Source: Nanobdellota archaeon (lineage in GTDB: Archaea > Nanobdellota > Nanobdellia > Parvarchaeales > Parvarchaeaceae). Taken from it: 36,577 nt of DNA. The notes beneath the pieces were generated by a model. That model saw nothing but the letters and a program-made list of their open reading frames with translations. It was not told where the DNA came from and did no database searches. How positions within the stretch are numbered: the stretch's first letter is position 1; each line of letters starts with the position of its first letter. Location of the stretch: contig JAKAAW010000006.1 in the NCBI GenBank assembly GCA_021802105.1, positions 1-36,577 of the forward strand, in the 5' to 3' direction. Position numbers and translations under genes: made by a program. Below are positions 7,952-17,000 of this stretch, piece after piece.

Positions 7952-9346
7952 TTACATCTCCTCTCCTGTAAGCTTGTCCTTTATCGGTTTGAACTCATCA
8001 GGATTTTCTTGCATAAGAGATGAATAGAACTGGTATATTATCATAACTATAAGGAGTATCCCTACTCCGGCGGTCAGAGTGTTCAAGAAAGTAGCAAGAG
8101 CAGCCACCAAACCCGTTAGTGCGCCTCCTATTATTGCAAGTGGCACTATGTATCTCTTGACTATGTCAGTGAGAACCCTTTCGTCTCTTCTAAAACCTGG
8201 CATGGAGAGACCTGAATTGAGAAGCTGTTTGGAAACGGATTTAGGGTCTTGCCCGCCCAAATACATCCAGATATAAGAGAAGATGGAGGCTCCGACTATC
8301 AATAAGAGAGTATACATCATCATAGACTCTACCTGCAACGCCGTTATACCGGTAGTTGTGGCACTTACGTATAACTGCTGTATGCTTGGAGGGGACAACA
8401 AGGCAGCTATCCCTCCCACTGGAACCTGCTGAGTTCCAAATAATGTGCTCTCCGTCTTGAACGTTCCGAGTATGGGGTTACCGGCATTGAACATAGTCAA
8501 GGCTATGAATTGCGCACCCGCAACCAGTGACACTATGAGAACGATAGGGATTATACTTGTGTAGAAAAGTGCTACTGGCCAGCGTATCGAGTATCCCCTA
8601 AGCCTACCGAATGAGAGTGGCAGTTCGACTTTAATCCCCTGGAGCCATACCGCAACTGCGAACAGAGCTAGCGTCGACACGATGGCAATGACCGGGAATA
8701 ATGCTGAAACGAGAGTACCTGATAGGAATGATTCTATTATTGCAGGTATTGCACCGATAGGATTTATGAAAGGATTGAATGTGGTGTTGACTAACTGGAG
8801 AGATATACCGGCGAGTATGAAAAGACTTATGCCTGACCCTATGCCCCACTTACTTACTATCTCATCCATCAAAAGCAGTATTATGCCAGCTATTACCAGC
8901 TGCGTGAACATCAGAAGTGGAAAGACCAAGCCGGGCGCAGCAGGGGTAAGAGCGCCACTGAATACATAAACGCCATTTTCAATCATTACGAATATTATCG
9001 CGGTCATCTTCTGCAATCCTTGAAAAAGGACCCTGCCGTCTTTAGTCGACGTATCTATGTGTATGACATCCGTACCCTGAAGCATCTGTATGATTATGCT
9101 GGAACTGACTATAGGACCTATACCCAAGGAAAGTAACGAACCAAAGTGAGAGGCTATGAGCACCTGCAGTATCTCAAAATTCAAGCTGTAGGATTTACTC
9201 ACCCCAAAAAGAGGGACAAAAGACATTACTATAAAAAGTAAAAGTATCGCGAAAGTCCACCCTAGCTTCGTCTTAAGACTGAGCTTTACCTCTGGCACTG
9301 GGACAGACGGGAGGTTTGATAAAAAAGCTTTCAGCTTTTCGTTCAT
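7952..9346 (-). CDS. secY: Preprotein translocase subunit SecY
   Basis: 464 aa multi-TM; PVPEVKLSLKTKLGWTF..., FGSLLSLGIGPIVSSSIIIQMLQG; downstream of uL15. Confidence 0.97.
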   Translation of the reverse strand: MNEKLKAFLSNLPSVPVPEVKLSLKTKLGWTFAILLLFIVMSFVPLFGVSKSYSLNFEILQVLIASHFGSLLSLGIGPIVSSSIIIQMLQGTDVIHIDTSTKDGRVLFQGLQKMTAIIFVMIENGVYVFSGALTPAAPGLVFPLLMFTQLVIAGIILLLMDEIVSKWGIGSGISLFILAGISLQLVNTTFNPFINPIGAIPAIIESFLSGTLVSALFPVIAIVSTLALFAVAVWLQGIKVELPLSFGRLRGYSIRWPVALFYTSIIPIVLIVSLVAGAQFIALTMFNAGNPILGTFKTESTLFGTQQVPVGGIAALLSPPSIQQLYVSATTTGITALQVESMMMYTLLLIVGASIFSYIWMYLGGQDPKSVSKQLLNSGLSMPGFRRDERVLTDIVKRYIVPLAIIGGALTGLVAALATFLNTLTAGVGILLIVMIIYQFYSSLMQENPDEFKPIKDKLTGEEM

Positions 9347-9741
9347 AGAACTTCGCCGCCCGCGGCGACTATCTCATTCTTAGCCTTTTCGGATGCACGA
9401 CCGTGGATAATCAGTTTAAACTTATCCTTACCGAACTTGCCGCATACCTTTGAGTACCCAAGGTTCTTAAGATTGAGCACTATCTTGTCTCCTTCCTTCT
9501 GCAGGAGACCTGAATTATCCAATGACTTAATCCTCTCGGATACCCTGCTAAGATTAAGAGGGATTTTTCTCACATTTGAAAATTTATAAGTGTGCTCGTG
9601 CGAGCGAATTGACATCATCTTCTGCTGACCGCGTTTTCCTCCTCCAGCTTTTCCTCTCCCACCTCTGTTACCTGCATGCCTGTCTCTCTTTCCCATTCCT
9701 CTCCCCGCAGTAGAGCTTCCTCTTAAGTGTTTTCTCTTCAT
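9343..9741 (-). CDS. rpl15: Ribosomal protein uL15
   Basis: 132 aa; Gly/Lys/Arg-rich N-terminus LRGSSTAGRGMGKRDRHAGNRGGRGKAGGGKRGQQ; operon position. Confidence 0.96.
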   Translation of the reverse strand: MKRKHLRGSSTAGRGMGKRDRHAGNRGGRGKAGGGKRGQQKMMSIRSHEHTYKFSNVRKIPLNLSRVSERIKSLDNSGLLQKEGDKIVLNLKNLGYSKVCGKFGKDKFKLIIHGRASEKAKNEIVAAGGEVL

Positions 9742-10187
9742 ATCATCCTCTTCAAAAGCAGGTTTATCTTGTCCCCTCTATATCCAAAGGCCCCTCCAAG
9801 GTTGAAAGGAGTTTTCTTTCCTTTTCTTTCAAACCCTTTTGTAGGCGGGTGAAGACTGAATACCTCTTTGATATTCAAATCCTTAAGTGTCTTCTTGCCT
9901 GACAGAAAAGCTGCTGCGAAGTCATCAAGAGCATTTTCCTGCCATTCATATCTTTTGTTCTTGCTAACCATCGCCCTGCGCTTTAAAAGGGCTTTAAGGG
10001 AATCCTCATCCAGTTCTCCGTATGTTATTAAATTGTCGACTTTCTTTAGCATTCCAATGTTGGCGTCTGTTTTGTCAATTATTGTGCAAGAATGCAGCTT
10101 ATTGAGCCTTAGAGATTTTATAGTAGACTGAGCGTCTCCTCTCTTCTTCAAGGCAGACATTATTCTCACGACGCATATTTTCTCCAT
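9738..10187 (-). CDS. rpl30: Ribosomal protein uL30
   Basis: 149 aa; LRLNKLHSCTIIDKT...; operon position uS5-uL30-uL15. Confidence 0.95.
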   Translation of the reverse strand: MEKICVVRIMSALKKRGDAQSTIKSLRLNKLHSCTIIDKTDANIGMLKKVDNLITYGELDEDSLKALLKRRAMVSKNKRYEWQENALDDFAAAFLSGKKTLKDLNIKEVFSLHPPTKGFERKGKKTPFNLGGAFGYRGDKINLLLKRMI

Positions 10188-10190
10188 AGT

Positions 10191-10958
10191 TTATTCCTTC
10201 AAGCCCCATGTATTTTTCTCTTCATTTGTAAGGCGGTATGAGTTAAGGCTTTTCAGTGCGTCAAACGTAGCGTATCCAAGGTTTATTCTTGTACCCGTCT
10301 GCCCGTAGACTCTTGACCAGACGTCTTTTACGCCTACCAGTTTAAGTATTATCTTTATGTCATCTGCGACGCAAAAACCTATCCCTTTTGGCGCTGGCAT
10401 TATCGTAACATGCACTGATCCTGATTTACCACTTATCTTAAAGGGTATTGAGTGGGATGATTTACAAGCGCACTCCCAGCTACCGCAACCGAGTTTTATT
10501 TTTATAAGATTGAGCTTTGCCCGTTTAACTGCCTTGTCCTTAGCGGTGACCGATTCGAGAGCGCTGCCTTTTCCGATGCCGATATGCCCCTTACCATCAC
10601 CGACCACTGCCATCGCTGTGAAGTGCTGTCTCTTGGCCTTTGCGGTTACTTTCTGCGTGTTTTTTATTATCCTTCTCTTTCCACCACCGAGCTTACCCTT
10701 GGACTGACCTATATAAAGGAAATCTGTCTGTAGGTTTGGGATCAAGTAATCGACTATTTCTGGCTCAAGTATTTTCAAGTGCTTGTTAAGTATGTCGTCT
10801 ATATCGGTTATCTCACCATTGAGCACGCTTTTCCCGAGCCATGTCTTCGATGCAAACGACTTTCTCTCCTCTCTGACGGGAGCCTTAACCTCTTCTGCTA
10901 TCTCCTTTTTGGCCTCTGTTGGCACTTCTTGTATCAATTCCTGTGCTTCACTTTCCAT
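10191..10958 (-). CDS. rps5: Ribosomal protein uS5
   Basis: 255 aa; AMAVVGDGKGHIGIGKGSALE..., acidic N-terminal extension. Confidence 0.96.
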   Translation of the reverse strand: MESEAQELIQEVPTEAKKEIAEEVKAPVREERKSFASKTWLGKSVLNGEITDIDDILNKHLKILEPEIVDYLIPNLQTDFLYIGQSKGKLGGGKRRIIKNTQKVTAKAKRQHFTAMAVVGDGKGHIGIGKGSALESVTAKDKAVKRAKLNLIKIKLGCGSWECACKSSHSIPFKISGKSGSVHVTIMPAPKGIGFCVADDIKIILKLVGVKDVWSRVYGQTGTRINLGYATFDALKSLNSYRLTNEEKNTWGLKE

Positions 10959-11466
10959 TTTGTTTTATGTTTTCAATTACTCTATTTATTTCTTCTTTTA
11001 TGTTCTTAACTTTTTCATTTGTAGAAGAAAACTGGTTTCCCACCCTGTTATTATAGTACGCAGAGATATGGGATCCAAACAAGCGCTCATCACTTATTGG
11101 GAAATCGTCTGCGTGCACGTCGACCCCTCCGTCCTTCGCTCCTTTAAGAAAATAGTATATGAAACTATCTTTCTTCAGAGTCCTGCTTCCTTTGTCCAGT
11201 ATAGCTTCTTTTACTCCGGATTTTTGGGCGAGGAGGAATCCTGTAAGATAAGCTGCAGGTGTGTTCTTCATGCTGAATTCCCACCCATACTTTTTAAGGT
11301 CGCGGCCATAAGCGCTTCCGATGGTCGTATCTCCATTATCTTTGTAAGACACCATCTGACCTATTACCATACTCCTAGTCTTCCTTACAACCAACCTTGG
11401 TAACCCTGACTTAAGCATTTTAAGCCTCTTTTTATAATCAGTCTGTTTCCTTTTCTGTGATTTCAT
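10948..11466 (-). CDS. rpl18: Ribosomal protein uL18
   Basis: 172 aa; KTDYKKRLKMLKSGLPRLVVRKT, AYLTGFLLAQKS; operon position. Confidence 0.95.
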   Translation of the reverse strand: MKSQKRKQTDYKKRLKMLKSGLPRLVVRKTRSMVIGQMVSYKDNGDTTIGSAYGRDLKKYGWEFSMKNTPAAYLTGFLLAQKSGVKEAILDKGSRTLKKDSFIYYFLKGAKDGGVDVHADDFPISDERLFGSHISAYYNNRVGNQFSSTNEKVKNIKEEINRVIENIKQNGK

Positions 11467-11912
11467 ACCGACTCCTTCTTCATTTCATCTATTACGCTCC
11501 TCATGTGTGTGAGGCTGTGGAATGCATTCCCCTTTATTTTTCTGTATAAAAGCCTGAACATTTTTTTGTCTATTTTTCCTGCATCTCTCTGTTTTACAAG
11601 CTCGGCCCTAAGGACTCTTACTTGCTCAAGCCATGTGAACTTAGACCTTGCACTTTTTAGACCTTTTCTGCTTCCGTATCCCTTCCTTCGTCCTTTCTTT
11701 TTCTTTAAATGAAGTGCCCTAGCTCTGGCCCTGGACTGACCGACGAGTTCTTTCTTTCTTATTAATCCCTTGCTGATAAGTCCCTCTACATCTGCTCTAG
11801 TTATAGCCTCTTTTATCTCTTTAAACTTGGAAGGGTCAAGCCACACTTTGGCTTCGCCAACACCGAATAGCTTACTTGCTAATCGTCTTTGTGTTTTTAG
11901 CATTCCTTTCAT
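11463..11912 (-). CDS. rpl19e: Ribosomal protein eL19
   Basis: 149 aa; QRRLASKLFGVGEAKVWLDPSK, GRRKGYGSRKGLKSARS. Confidence 0.96.
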   Translation of the reverse strand: MKGMLKTQRRLASKLFGVGEAKVWLDPSKFKEIKEAITRADVEGLISKGLIRKKELVGQSRARARALHLKKKKGRRKGYGSRKGLKSARSKFTWLEQVRVLRAELVKQRDAGKIDKKMFRLLYRKIKGNAFHSLTHMRSVIDEMKKESV

Positions 11913-12222
11913 AGTTTACCACCTGTATATTTTTTGACTTGCATGTCTCAATTATCTTGGCTCTCTTTAAGGAGCCGACGCTCCCTGCTATTATTACGTT
12001 GTTGTCTTGAGTTACTTTATCGAGATCCGACACGGTGTATACCCTGACAGGTATCTTTCCAGCTATTTTGTACCTATTTTCGACGGGCGAACGAAAACCT
12101 TCTGAAGGCACCTTCCTATGACCCCTTTTTCCGACTTTAGTCTTGTTTTTGTGGCCTCGCGGCTTACGCCATGATAATCCCACTCTTTTTAGTTTTCCTG
12201 CATCACGTTTTATGAATTTCAT
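11872..12222 (-). CDS. rpl32e: Ribosomal protein eL32
   Basis: 116 aa; FIKRDAGKLKRVGLSWRKPRGHKNKTKVGKRGH. Confidence 0.95.
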   Translation of the reverse strand: MKFIKRDAGKLKRVGLSWRKPRGHKNKTKVGKRGHRKVPSEGFRSPVENRYKIAGKIPVRVYTVSDLDKVTQDNNVIIAGSVGSLKRAKIIETCKSKNIQVVNYERNAKNTKTISK

Positions 12223-12223
12223 A

Positions 12224-12745
12224 TTAAGGTTTCTTTGTTATAAATATCCCGTCTTTAAATACCCTGCGATCCTTATTTTTTATCTGTATCTTGCTCTCAA
12301 TAGTACCAGCTAGCTGGCCTACCGTGTACTTGTCTATGCCAGATATCTTTATTTTTGTTCCATTCACTTTAACATCCACCTCTTTCGGCAGCTGTATCTC
12401 TCTTGGTTTTCTTTCGCCCACAAAGTTCTCCACCACGAGTTTTCCGTCGATTACCTTTACCGAGGCCGGAAAGTGCATGTATATAAGTTCTAGTTCGGCA
12501 GTGTACTTCTCATTAACTCCCTTAACCATATTCTTTAGGTCTGCCGCTAGTGTTCCGACTATTGCTTTCTGATAATCAATGTCCCTATCTGCCTCTATAA
12601 AGATGATGTTGTCTTTCTTTGTCACGTGTATGAAGGGATATTTTATCTCGGCTTTAACGGTGCCTTCTTTGCCTTTCACAGTTATTGTAGCTTTATCGAC
12701 ACTGACCTCTGCGCCCGACACATCGACCTTGAATTTAGTAGACAT
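12224..12745 (-). CDS. rpl6: Ribosomal protein uL6
   Basis: 173 aa; VKGKEGTVKAEI..., NFVGERKPREIQLP, GTIESKIQIKNKDRRVFKDGIF. Confidence 0.96.
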   Translation of the reverse strand: MSTKFKVDVSGAEVSVDKATITVKGKEGTVKAEIKYPFIHVTKKDNIIFIEADRDIDYQKAIVGTLAADLKNMVKGVNEKYTAELELIYMHFPASVKVIDGKLVVENFVGERKPREIQLPKEVDVKVNGTKIKISGIDKYTVGQLAGTIESKIQIKNKDRRVFKDGIFITKKP

Positions 12746-13121
12746 AAGCTATAAGTGAGCCCCCTATCTTTGCGTTTTTTGCCTCGTTGTTTGTCATTAA
12801 CCCTTTACTGGTTGAGAGTATAATTATACCGAATCCTAACGAAGGCAGAAATCTTTTCTCGTACTTTGTTACATCCTCCGCTTTGATAGGCAGGCGCGGA
12901 CGTATCGCTTTGCACTGATTGAGGTTTTCGCTCAATTCCAACTTTATGAAACCGCCTCTCGAGTCACTTATTATTTCGTATTTGTTTATGTAACCATTGC
13001 TCTTGATTATGTCCAGTATCCTGACGAGGAATCTAGACACTGGACCGACCACGCACGTCTGCTTACCGGATTTTCTGGCAATGCTTATTATATTAAATAT
13101 ATTTGAAAGTGTATCTGCCAT
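12735..13121 (-). CDS. rps8: Ribosomal protein uS8
   Basis: 128 aa; DTLSNIFNIISIARKSGKQTC..., GFGIIILSTSKGLMTNNEAKNAKIGGSLIAYVY. Confidence 0.97.
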   Translation of the reverse strand: MADTLSNIFNIISIARKSGKQTCVVGPVSRFLVRILDIIKSNGYINKYEIISDSRGGFIKLELSENLNQCKAIRPRLPIKAEDVTKYEKRFLPSLGFGIIILSTSKGLMTNNEAKNAKIGGSLIAYVY

Positions 13122-13123
13122 AG

Positions 13124-13360
13124 TTACGCCTCTTTACCGTATTTCCTGAATCCTATATCTTCTGCTATCTCTCTAAAGCATTCCCTGCAGTAATTTAGAC
13201 CATGGATACTTATGTGAGCCTCTGCCCTGTTACATCTAGTACAGACATTTCTTCTCTTATCATTAGGCTGCATTTTGTGCTTGTTGAAGCGCATGAAGCG
13301 GCTATATTTGGCCGGTTTTCCCTTCAGAGTTGAAGCTATTTTCTCAAATGCGGTTTCCAT
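13124..13360 (-). CDS. rps14: Ribosomal protein uS14
   Basis: 78 aa; CTRCNRAEAHISIHGLNYCRECFREIAEDIGFRKYGKEA (Zn CxxC...CxxC). Start may be internal (MRFNKHK). Confidence 0.95.
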   Translation of the reverse strand: METAFEKIASTLKGKPAKYSRFMRFNKHKMQPNDKRRNVCTRCNRAEAHISIHGLNYCRECFREIAEDIGFRKYGKEA

Positions 13361-13362
13361 AT

Positions 13363-13872
13363 TTATTTCTGTATATCAACATTGTACTTGTTCTTTATAA
13401 AGGAGACGGCATCATCTCTAGCTATCCTGTGCTTTTTGCCTATCTGTGCAGGGATCCTTCTCTTTGTTATGCTGTAACCACGGCGCTTAAGCGTTACGGC
13501 AACCGACAGACCTATTATACCGACCGTATAATCATACTTTGCACCAGGTATGTGCACATACTCGGAGATACCAAAGGATAAATTGCCCCCGTTATCAAAG
13601 TTTGATTCTACGAGTTTGTTCTCGACACCGGCAAGTAGATTCTTGAGTAGCTCCTCCGCCTTCACTCCTCGAACGGTGGCCTTAACGCCTATCTCAAGTC
13701 CAGGTCTTAGGTTCCACTCTGGTATCCTGCGTTTAGTAGTGGTATGAACAGATTTTGCGCCGGAGATCTGCTCAACAAGCTTGCTTATCTTTTCCAATCT
13801 TGGTCCTGGTTCTCCTACCCCAACATTCAAGGTCACTTTTTCTATTATTATCTCACGCATCTTATTTTCCAT
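13363..13872 (-). CDS. rpl5: Ribosomal protein uL5
   Basis: 169 aa; IEKVTLNVGVGEPGPRLEK..., TTKRRIPEWNLRPG. Confidence 0.96.
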   Translation of the reverse strand: MENKMREIIIEKVTLNVGVGEPGPRLEKISKLVEQISGAKSVHTTTKRRIPEWNLRPGLEIGVKATVRGVKAEELLKNLLAGVENKLVESNFDNGGNLSFGISEYVHIPGAKYDYTVGIIGLSVAVTLKRRGYSITKRRIPAQIGKKHRIARDDAVSFIKNKYNVDIQK

Positions 13873-13873
13873 T

Positions 13874-14536
13874 TTATAATACCATGCAAGCGGCTGACAT
13901 AGCTACAAAAGTCCCGCCACTGCTCTTTAACTCGACGGAGTGACCATCTACTCTGGTTATCTTACCAGTGGATCCTGCATTTTTACCCCTAAATATAATG
14001 ACGTCCTTGCCTTGTTCAAAAGGCAGTACCTTCTCTATCTTATTTGTGGAAAGGTTCAAAAAGACCGTATCTTGTGTCTGCACCTTGTCTTCTGATATGA
14101 TTATGTTACGTCCGTCGTTCAACCTAATAACAGTTTTTCCGCTCCTAGACTTTCCTTTCGCCATTACCTTTAATCTCTTAACATTACCATCGGATTCATC
14201 GTCCAGCACTATAAGCTTGGCTTTTTCGCTGAAGGATACTACGAATTTATGTCCTTTGATTGATATGAGATCACCAAAACCTACATTGTACTTCGGGTCG
14301 GTGATGCTCTTCCCATCTACTTTGACAGCGCTGCTACTGAGAAGATATTTCACTTCTTTCATATTATTTGATATTTTCATCACGTCCCGTAGTATACCAC
14401 CTATAGCAAGGCTTTCAGATTTTCTGTGCTTCCCGGGCATCCCTCTAATGTAGTATTTGTGCTTCTTCCTAGGTATTACTGCAGCTCCAGTAACTACGCT
14501 TCTCTTAAAATGCTTTGATTCACCGTGTCTTGCCAT
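13874..14536 (-). CDS. rps4e: Ribosomal protein eS4
   Basis: 220 aa; W/KHKYYIRGMPGKHRKSESLAIG..., VKVDGKSITDPKYNVGFGDLISI. Confidence 0.95.
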   Translation of the reverse strand: MARHGESKHFKRSVVTGAAVIPRKKHKYYIRGMPGKHRKSESLAIGGILRDVMKISNNMKEVKYLLSSSAVKVDGKSITDPKYNVGFGDLISIKGHKFVVSFSEKAKLIVLDDESDGNVKRLKVMAKGKSRSGKTVIRLNDGRNIIISEDKVQTQDTVFLNLSTNKIEKVLPFEQGKDVIIFRGKNAGSTGKITRVDGHSVELKSSGGTFVAMSAACMVL

Positions 14537-14909
14537 AACTACCTATCTTTGCTGTTCTTTTTGTATCCGTTAGATTTAACTCTTTAATTATGAGTGCCGA
14601 TGGGCGGAGCTTAAAAGGTACTTTGTTGCCTTTTTTGGTCACCGCCTTTATGCCGTCAACAGTCACTCTCAACTGCTTTGTGTATACTTTGTCTATTTTG
14701 CCCTCCTGCCCTTTGAACTTGCCCCTAGTGATAAGGACTAGATCCCCTTTTCTCACGAGAACGTTTCTTGTCTTGTATGCCTGCCGCAGTTCTTTGGACA
14801 AGTGCACAGAGAGCATTTTTTTCTTTATGTTAAGAGGGGCGTTTCTCCTGTACTTCCTCTGTTTCCTAGGACTCCTGCTAGATACCCACGTTTTACTGAA
14901 ATCTTTCAT
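14520..14909 (-). CDS. rpl24: Ribosomal protein uL24
   Basis: 129 aa; SRSPRKQRKYRRNAPL..., GDLVLITRGKFKGQEGKIDKV (KOW). Confidence 0.96.
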   Translation of the reverse strand: MKDFSKTWVSSRSPRKQRKYRRNAPLNIKKKMLSVHLSKELRQAYKTRNVLVRKGDLVLITRGKFKGQEGKIDKVYTKQLRVTVDGIKAVTKKGNKVPFKLRPSALIIKELNLTDTKRTAKIGSYGKTR

Positions 14910-15337
14910 ACGACCTTTGAAGATATTTTTGTTATGTGTGGGAACCTTATAGATATCTCTTTTGGAAGTGGACCTCTGAGTATAGTTCCCTGCGGTTCAT
15001 ATTTGTCTATATCCTTAACGAGAGCACACGCGTTATCCTCAAACGCGACCCTTGTCCCGTCGAGCCTTCTGAACTCTTTTTTCTGGCGCACTATCACTGC
15101 GGGAAATTTCTTGTGAACGGTATCTGGTGATCCTTTCTTTATGACTACAAAAACGGTATCTCCTACTCCACACTTTGGCTGCCTGTCCTTGACGCCATGA
15201 TAATTCCTAACGTTAACGACCTTTGCAATCTTTGCACCTGAATTATCCGCTACGTTAATCCAACTTCCTACGTTTATTGATTTGCTTATCTTGGCTCTAA
15301 TGGGTTTAAGACCTCCTCCCTTTCTTCCTGTTCCCAT
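14906..15337 (-). CDS. rpl14: Ribosomal protein uL14
   Basis: 143 aa; NVADNSGAKIAKVVNV..., VGDTVFVVIKKGSPD. Confidence 0.97.
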   Translation of the reverse strand: MGTGRKGGGLKPIRAKISKSINVGSWINVADNSGAKIAKVVNVRNYHGVKDRQPKCGVGDTVFVVIKKGSPDTVHKKFPAVIVRQKKEFRRLDGTRVAFEDNACALVKDIDKYEPQGTILRGPLPKEISIRFPHITKISSKVV

Positions 15338-15338
15338 A

Positions 15339-15650
15339 TTAGGATTTCCTCACCACAACAAACCTTTTCCATCGGCTTATCGGTCTGGTCTCATACACAA
15401 CAACCTGATCGCCTAATTTTGCGTTTACGCATTCAGGGTTGTGTGCTAATACTTTTGTCTTCTCTTTCAAGAATCTATCGTATTTCTTCAGCTTCCTATA
15501 CCTTGTCCATGAGACTGACACGGTCTTTGTAGCTCTCGCCGAAGTGACGGTACCTTCGAATTTCCTACCGTGAACCCTCAGAGAACCGTGGTACGGACAA
15601 TTCTTGTCGGTACACTCCGTTTCTGGCTTTACAAGATCTTTATATTGCAT
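15339..15650 (-). CDS. rps17: Ribosomal protein uS17
   Basis: 103 aa; CPYHGSLRVHGRKFEGTVTSARATKTVSVSWTRYRKLKKYDRF. Confidence 0.96.
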   Translation of the reverse strand: MQYKDLVKPETECTDKNCPYHGSLRVHGRKFEGTVTSARATKTVSVSWTRYRKLKKYDRFLKEKTKVLAHNPECVNAKLGDQVVVYETRPISRWKRFVVVRKS

Positions 15651-15852
15651 ATTCCCATGGCCTCATTTTAATTTCGTCTCCTCTTACTCTTACCTCTTTA
15701 CCATCTTTACTATATATAATGAATCTTTTTCCTTTTTTCATCATTCTAATTATCTTTCCGCCTATTTCCATAAGCAAGGTGTTTTTCGTCTCGTCAACGA
15801 CTCTTCCTTTTACCCCTGTATCCTTTATATACACATCGTCACCGATTAGCAT
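15640..15852 (-). CDS. rnp1: Ribonuclease P protein component 1 (Rpp29/Pop4), compact
   Basis: 70 aa; DTGVKGRVVDETKNTLLME...KKGKRFIIYSKDGKEVRVRGDEIKMRPWEYAI; position before rps17 is canonical. Confidence 0.85.
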   Translation of the reverse strand: MLIGDDVYIKDTGVKGRVVDETKNTLLMEIGGKIIRMMKKGKRFIIYSKDGKEVRVRGDEIKMRPWEYAI

Positions 15853-15946
15853 TGGATATTTAAGAAAACTATGGTTTAAAAATGTTCTTTTTGTAAGTTT
15901 AATCGAAATACTGGCTGAAAAGCGGGAAAATACAGGAGTGTATAAT

Positions 15947-16210
15947 CTATACCAAGCCCAGCTTCGTGGCGAGGTCCATAGCGTTGCTTTCAGGTTTTAG
16001 CTTGACTATCGCTATTCTCTCACCGCTCATTTTATTTACTATGTTTACCTTGTCAACCTTAACGTCAAATGTCTTTTCGATCTCTTTCTTTATGCTTATC
16101 TTATTCGATGATTTAGTCACCACCAGCGACAGCTTGTTCTCTGTCTGCATAAGCCTAGTCGCTTTTTCGCCACTTTGTACACTTAATACATCTCTTATTC
16201 CTTTTTCCAT
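15947..16210 (-). CDS. rpl23: Ribosomal protein uL23
   Basis: 87 aa; LSLVVTKSSNKISIKKEIEKTFDVKVDKVNIVN...ERIAIVKLKPES. Confidence 0.94.
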   Translation of the reverse strand: MEKGIRDVLSVQSGEKATRLMQTENKLSLVVTKSSNKISIKKEIEKTFDVKVDKVNIVNKMSGERIAIVKLKPESNAMDLATKLGLV

Positions 16211-16211
16211 A

Positions 16212-16994
16212 TCACTTCAGAGACAATATCGCCTCTTTTGTCCACACTAAAAGTCTTCCTGGTTTACCTGCGTTAGTAACGTCAGATACTGACAGGTCAC
16301 TAGGTTTTTTAACTATTATATTCATGTTTGAAAGCGATTTTGAAAGTCTGCTCGGGTCCGTAGTTACGAAGACCAGACTGAGCTTTTTCTTGTATTTCCT
16401 ACCGCGCATCTTGCCCTTGCCTGCCCTTATCTTCCTCTGCTTGATCCTCTCAAGCTCTTTTGATAGACCTATCGCCGAGAGCGTTTTCTCCGCGTCCTTT
16501 GTCTTGGCAACAGAATTGATCTTGTCGTCTACTACTATCGGGAAATCGATGCTTTCTCCTGCATGGAATCTGGATACCATCTCCTTATTTGCAGATGCGG
16601 ATATTCCCATCCTTACAGCGAGATCCATCTCTTTTTTGTTCATCTTCTTGACAAGAACTTTTGTAGAAACGGGAGGGTGCGCCTCTCTTCCACCAACAGT
16701 GTGTGGCGCCTCAGCCGCAACATACGAAAAGGTTGTACCTACGTGTGACAGTACTTTCTTTGGGGTCCTGTTGTAACCCCTACCATATACTGTCTTGTAA
16801 GATCTTCTTCTTTTTGTGAGCTCTGTGGATTTCCTCATACCTGCCAGAGGGTCTGTGTATTTTAGCTGGAATCGTTCTGACTGCTCCGACTCGTACGCCC
16901 TTTTAAGGAGCTCAGAATTTACATCCTGTGAGAATACTTTAGGCAAATCTATATCTCCTATGCTCTTATTGTCCAGTGATATTACCTTAACCAT
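16212..16994 (-). CDS. rpl4: Ribosomal protein uL4
   Basis: 260 aa; HTVGGREAHPPVSTKVLVKKMNKKE, GKGKMRGRKYKKKLSLVFVTTD. Confidence 0.96.
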   Translation of the reverse strand: MVKVISLDNKSIGDIDLPKVFSQDVNSELLKRAYESEQSERFQLKYTDPLAGMRKSTELTKRRRSYKTVYGRGYNRTPKKVLSHVGTTFSYVAAEAPHTVGGREAHPPVSTKVLVKKMNKKEMDLAVRMGISASANKEMVSRFHAGESIDFPIVVDDKINSVAKTKDAEKTLSAIGLSKELERIKQRKIRAGKGKMRGRKYKKKLSLVFVTTDPSRLSKSLSNMNIIVKKPSDLSVSDVTNAGKPGRLLVWTKEAILSLK

Positions 16995-17000
16995 ATTACC

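Noticed and set aside
10783-11403. 206-aa plus-strand ORF
   Set aside because: Antisense to uS5/uL18, which have clear family motifs; arises from codon bias on the opposite strand.
11872-11912. 41-nt overlap of eL32 and eL19 as unusual gene fusion/overlap
   Set aside because: Probably partly a start-choice issue; an internal ATG (MLKTQRR) shortens the overlap, and tight overlaps are common here.
13968-14453. 161-aa plus-strand ORF (and similar antisense ORFs at 12291, 16324, 17158, 19946, 28629, 27894, 35558, 33600)
   Set aside because: All lie opposite well-supported genes and have Ser/Phe/Leu-rich shadow composition without family motifs.
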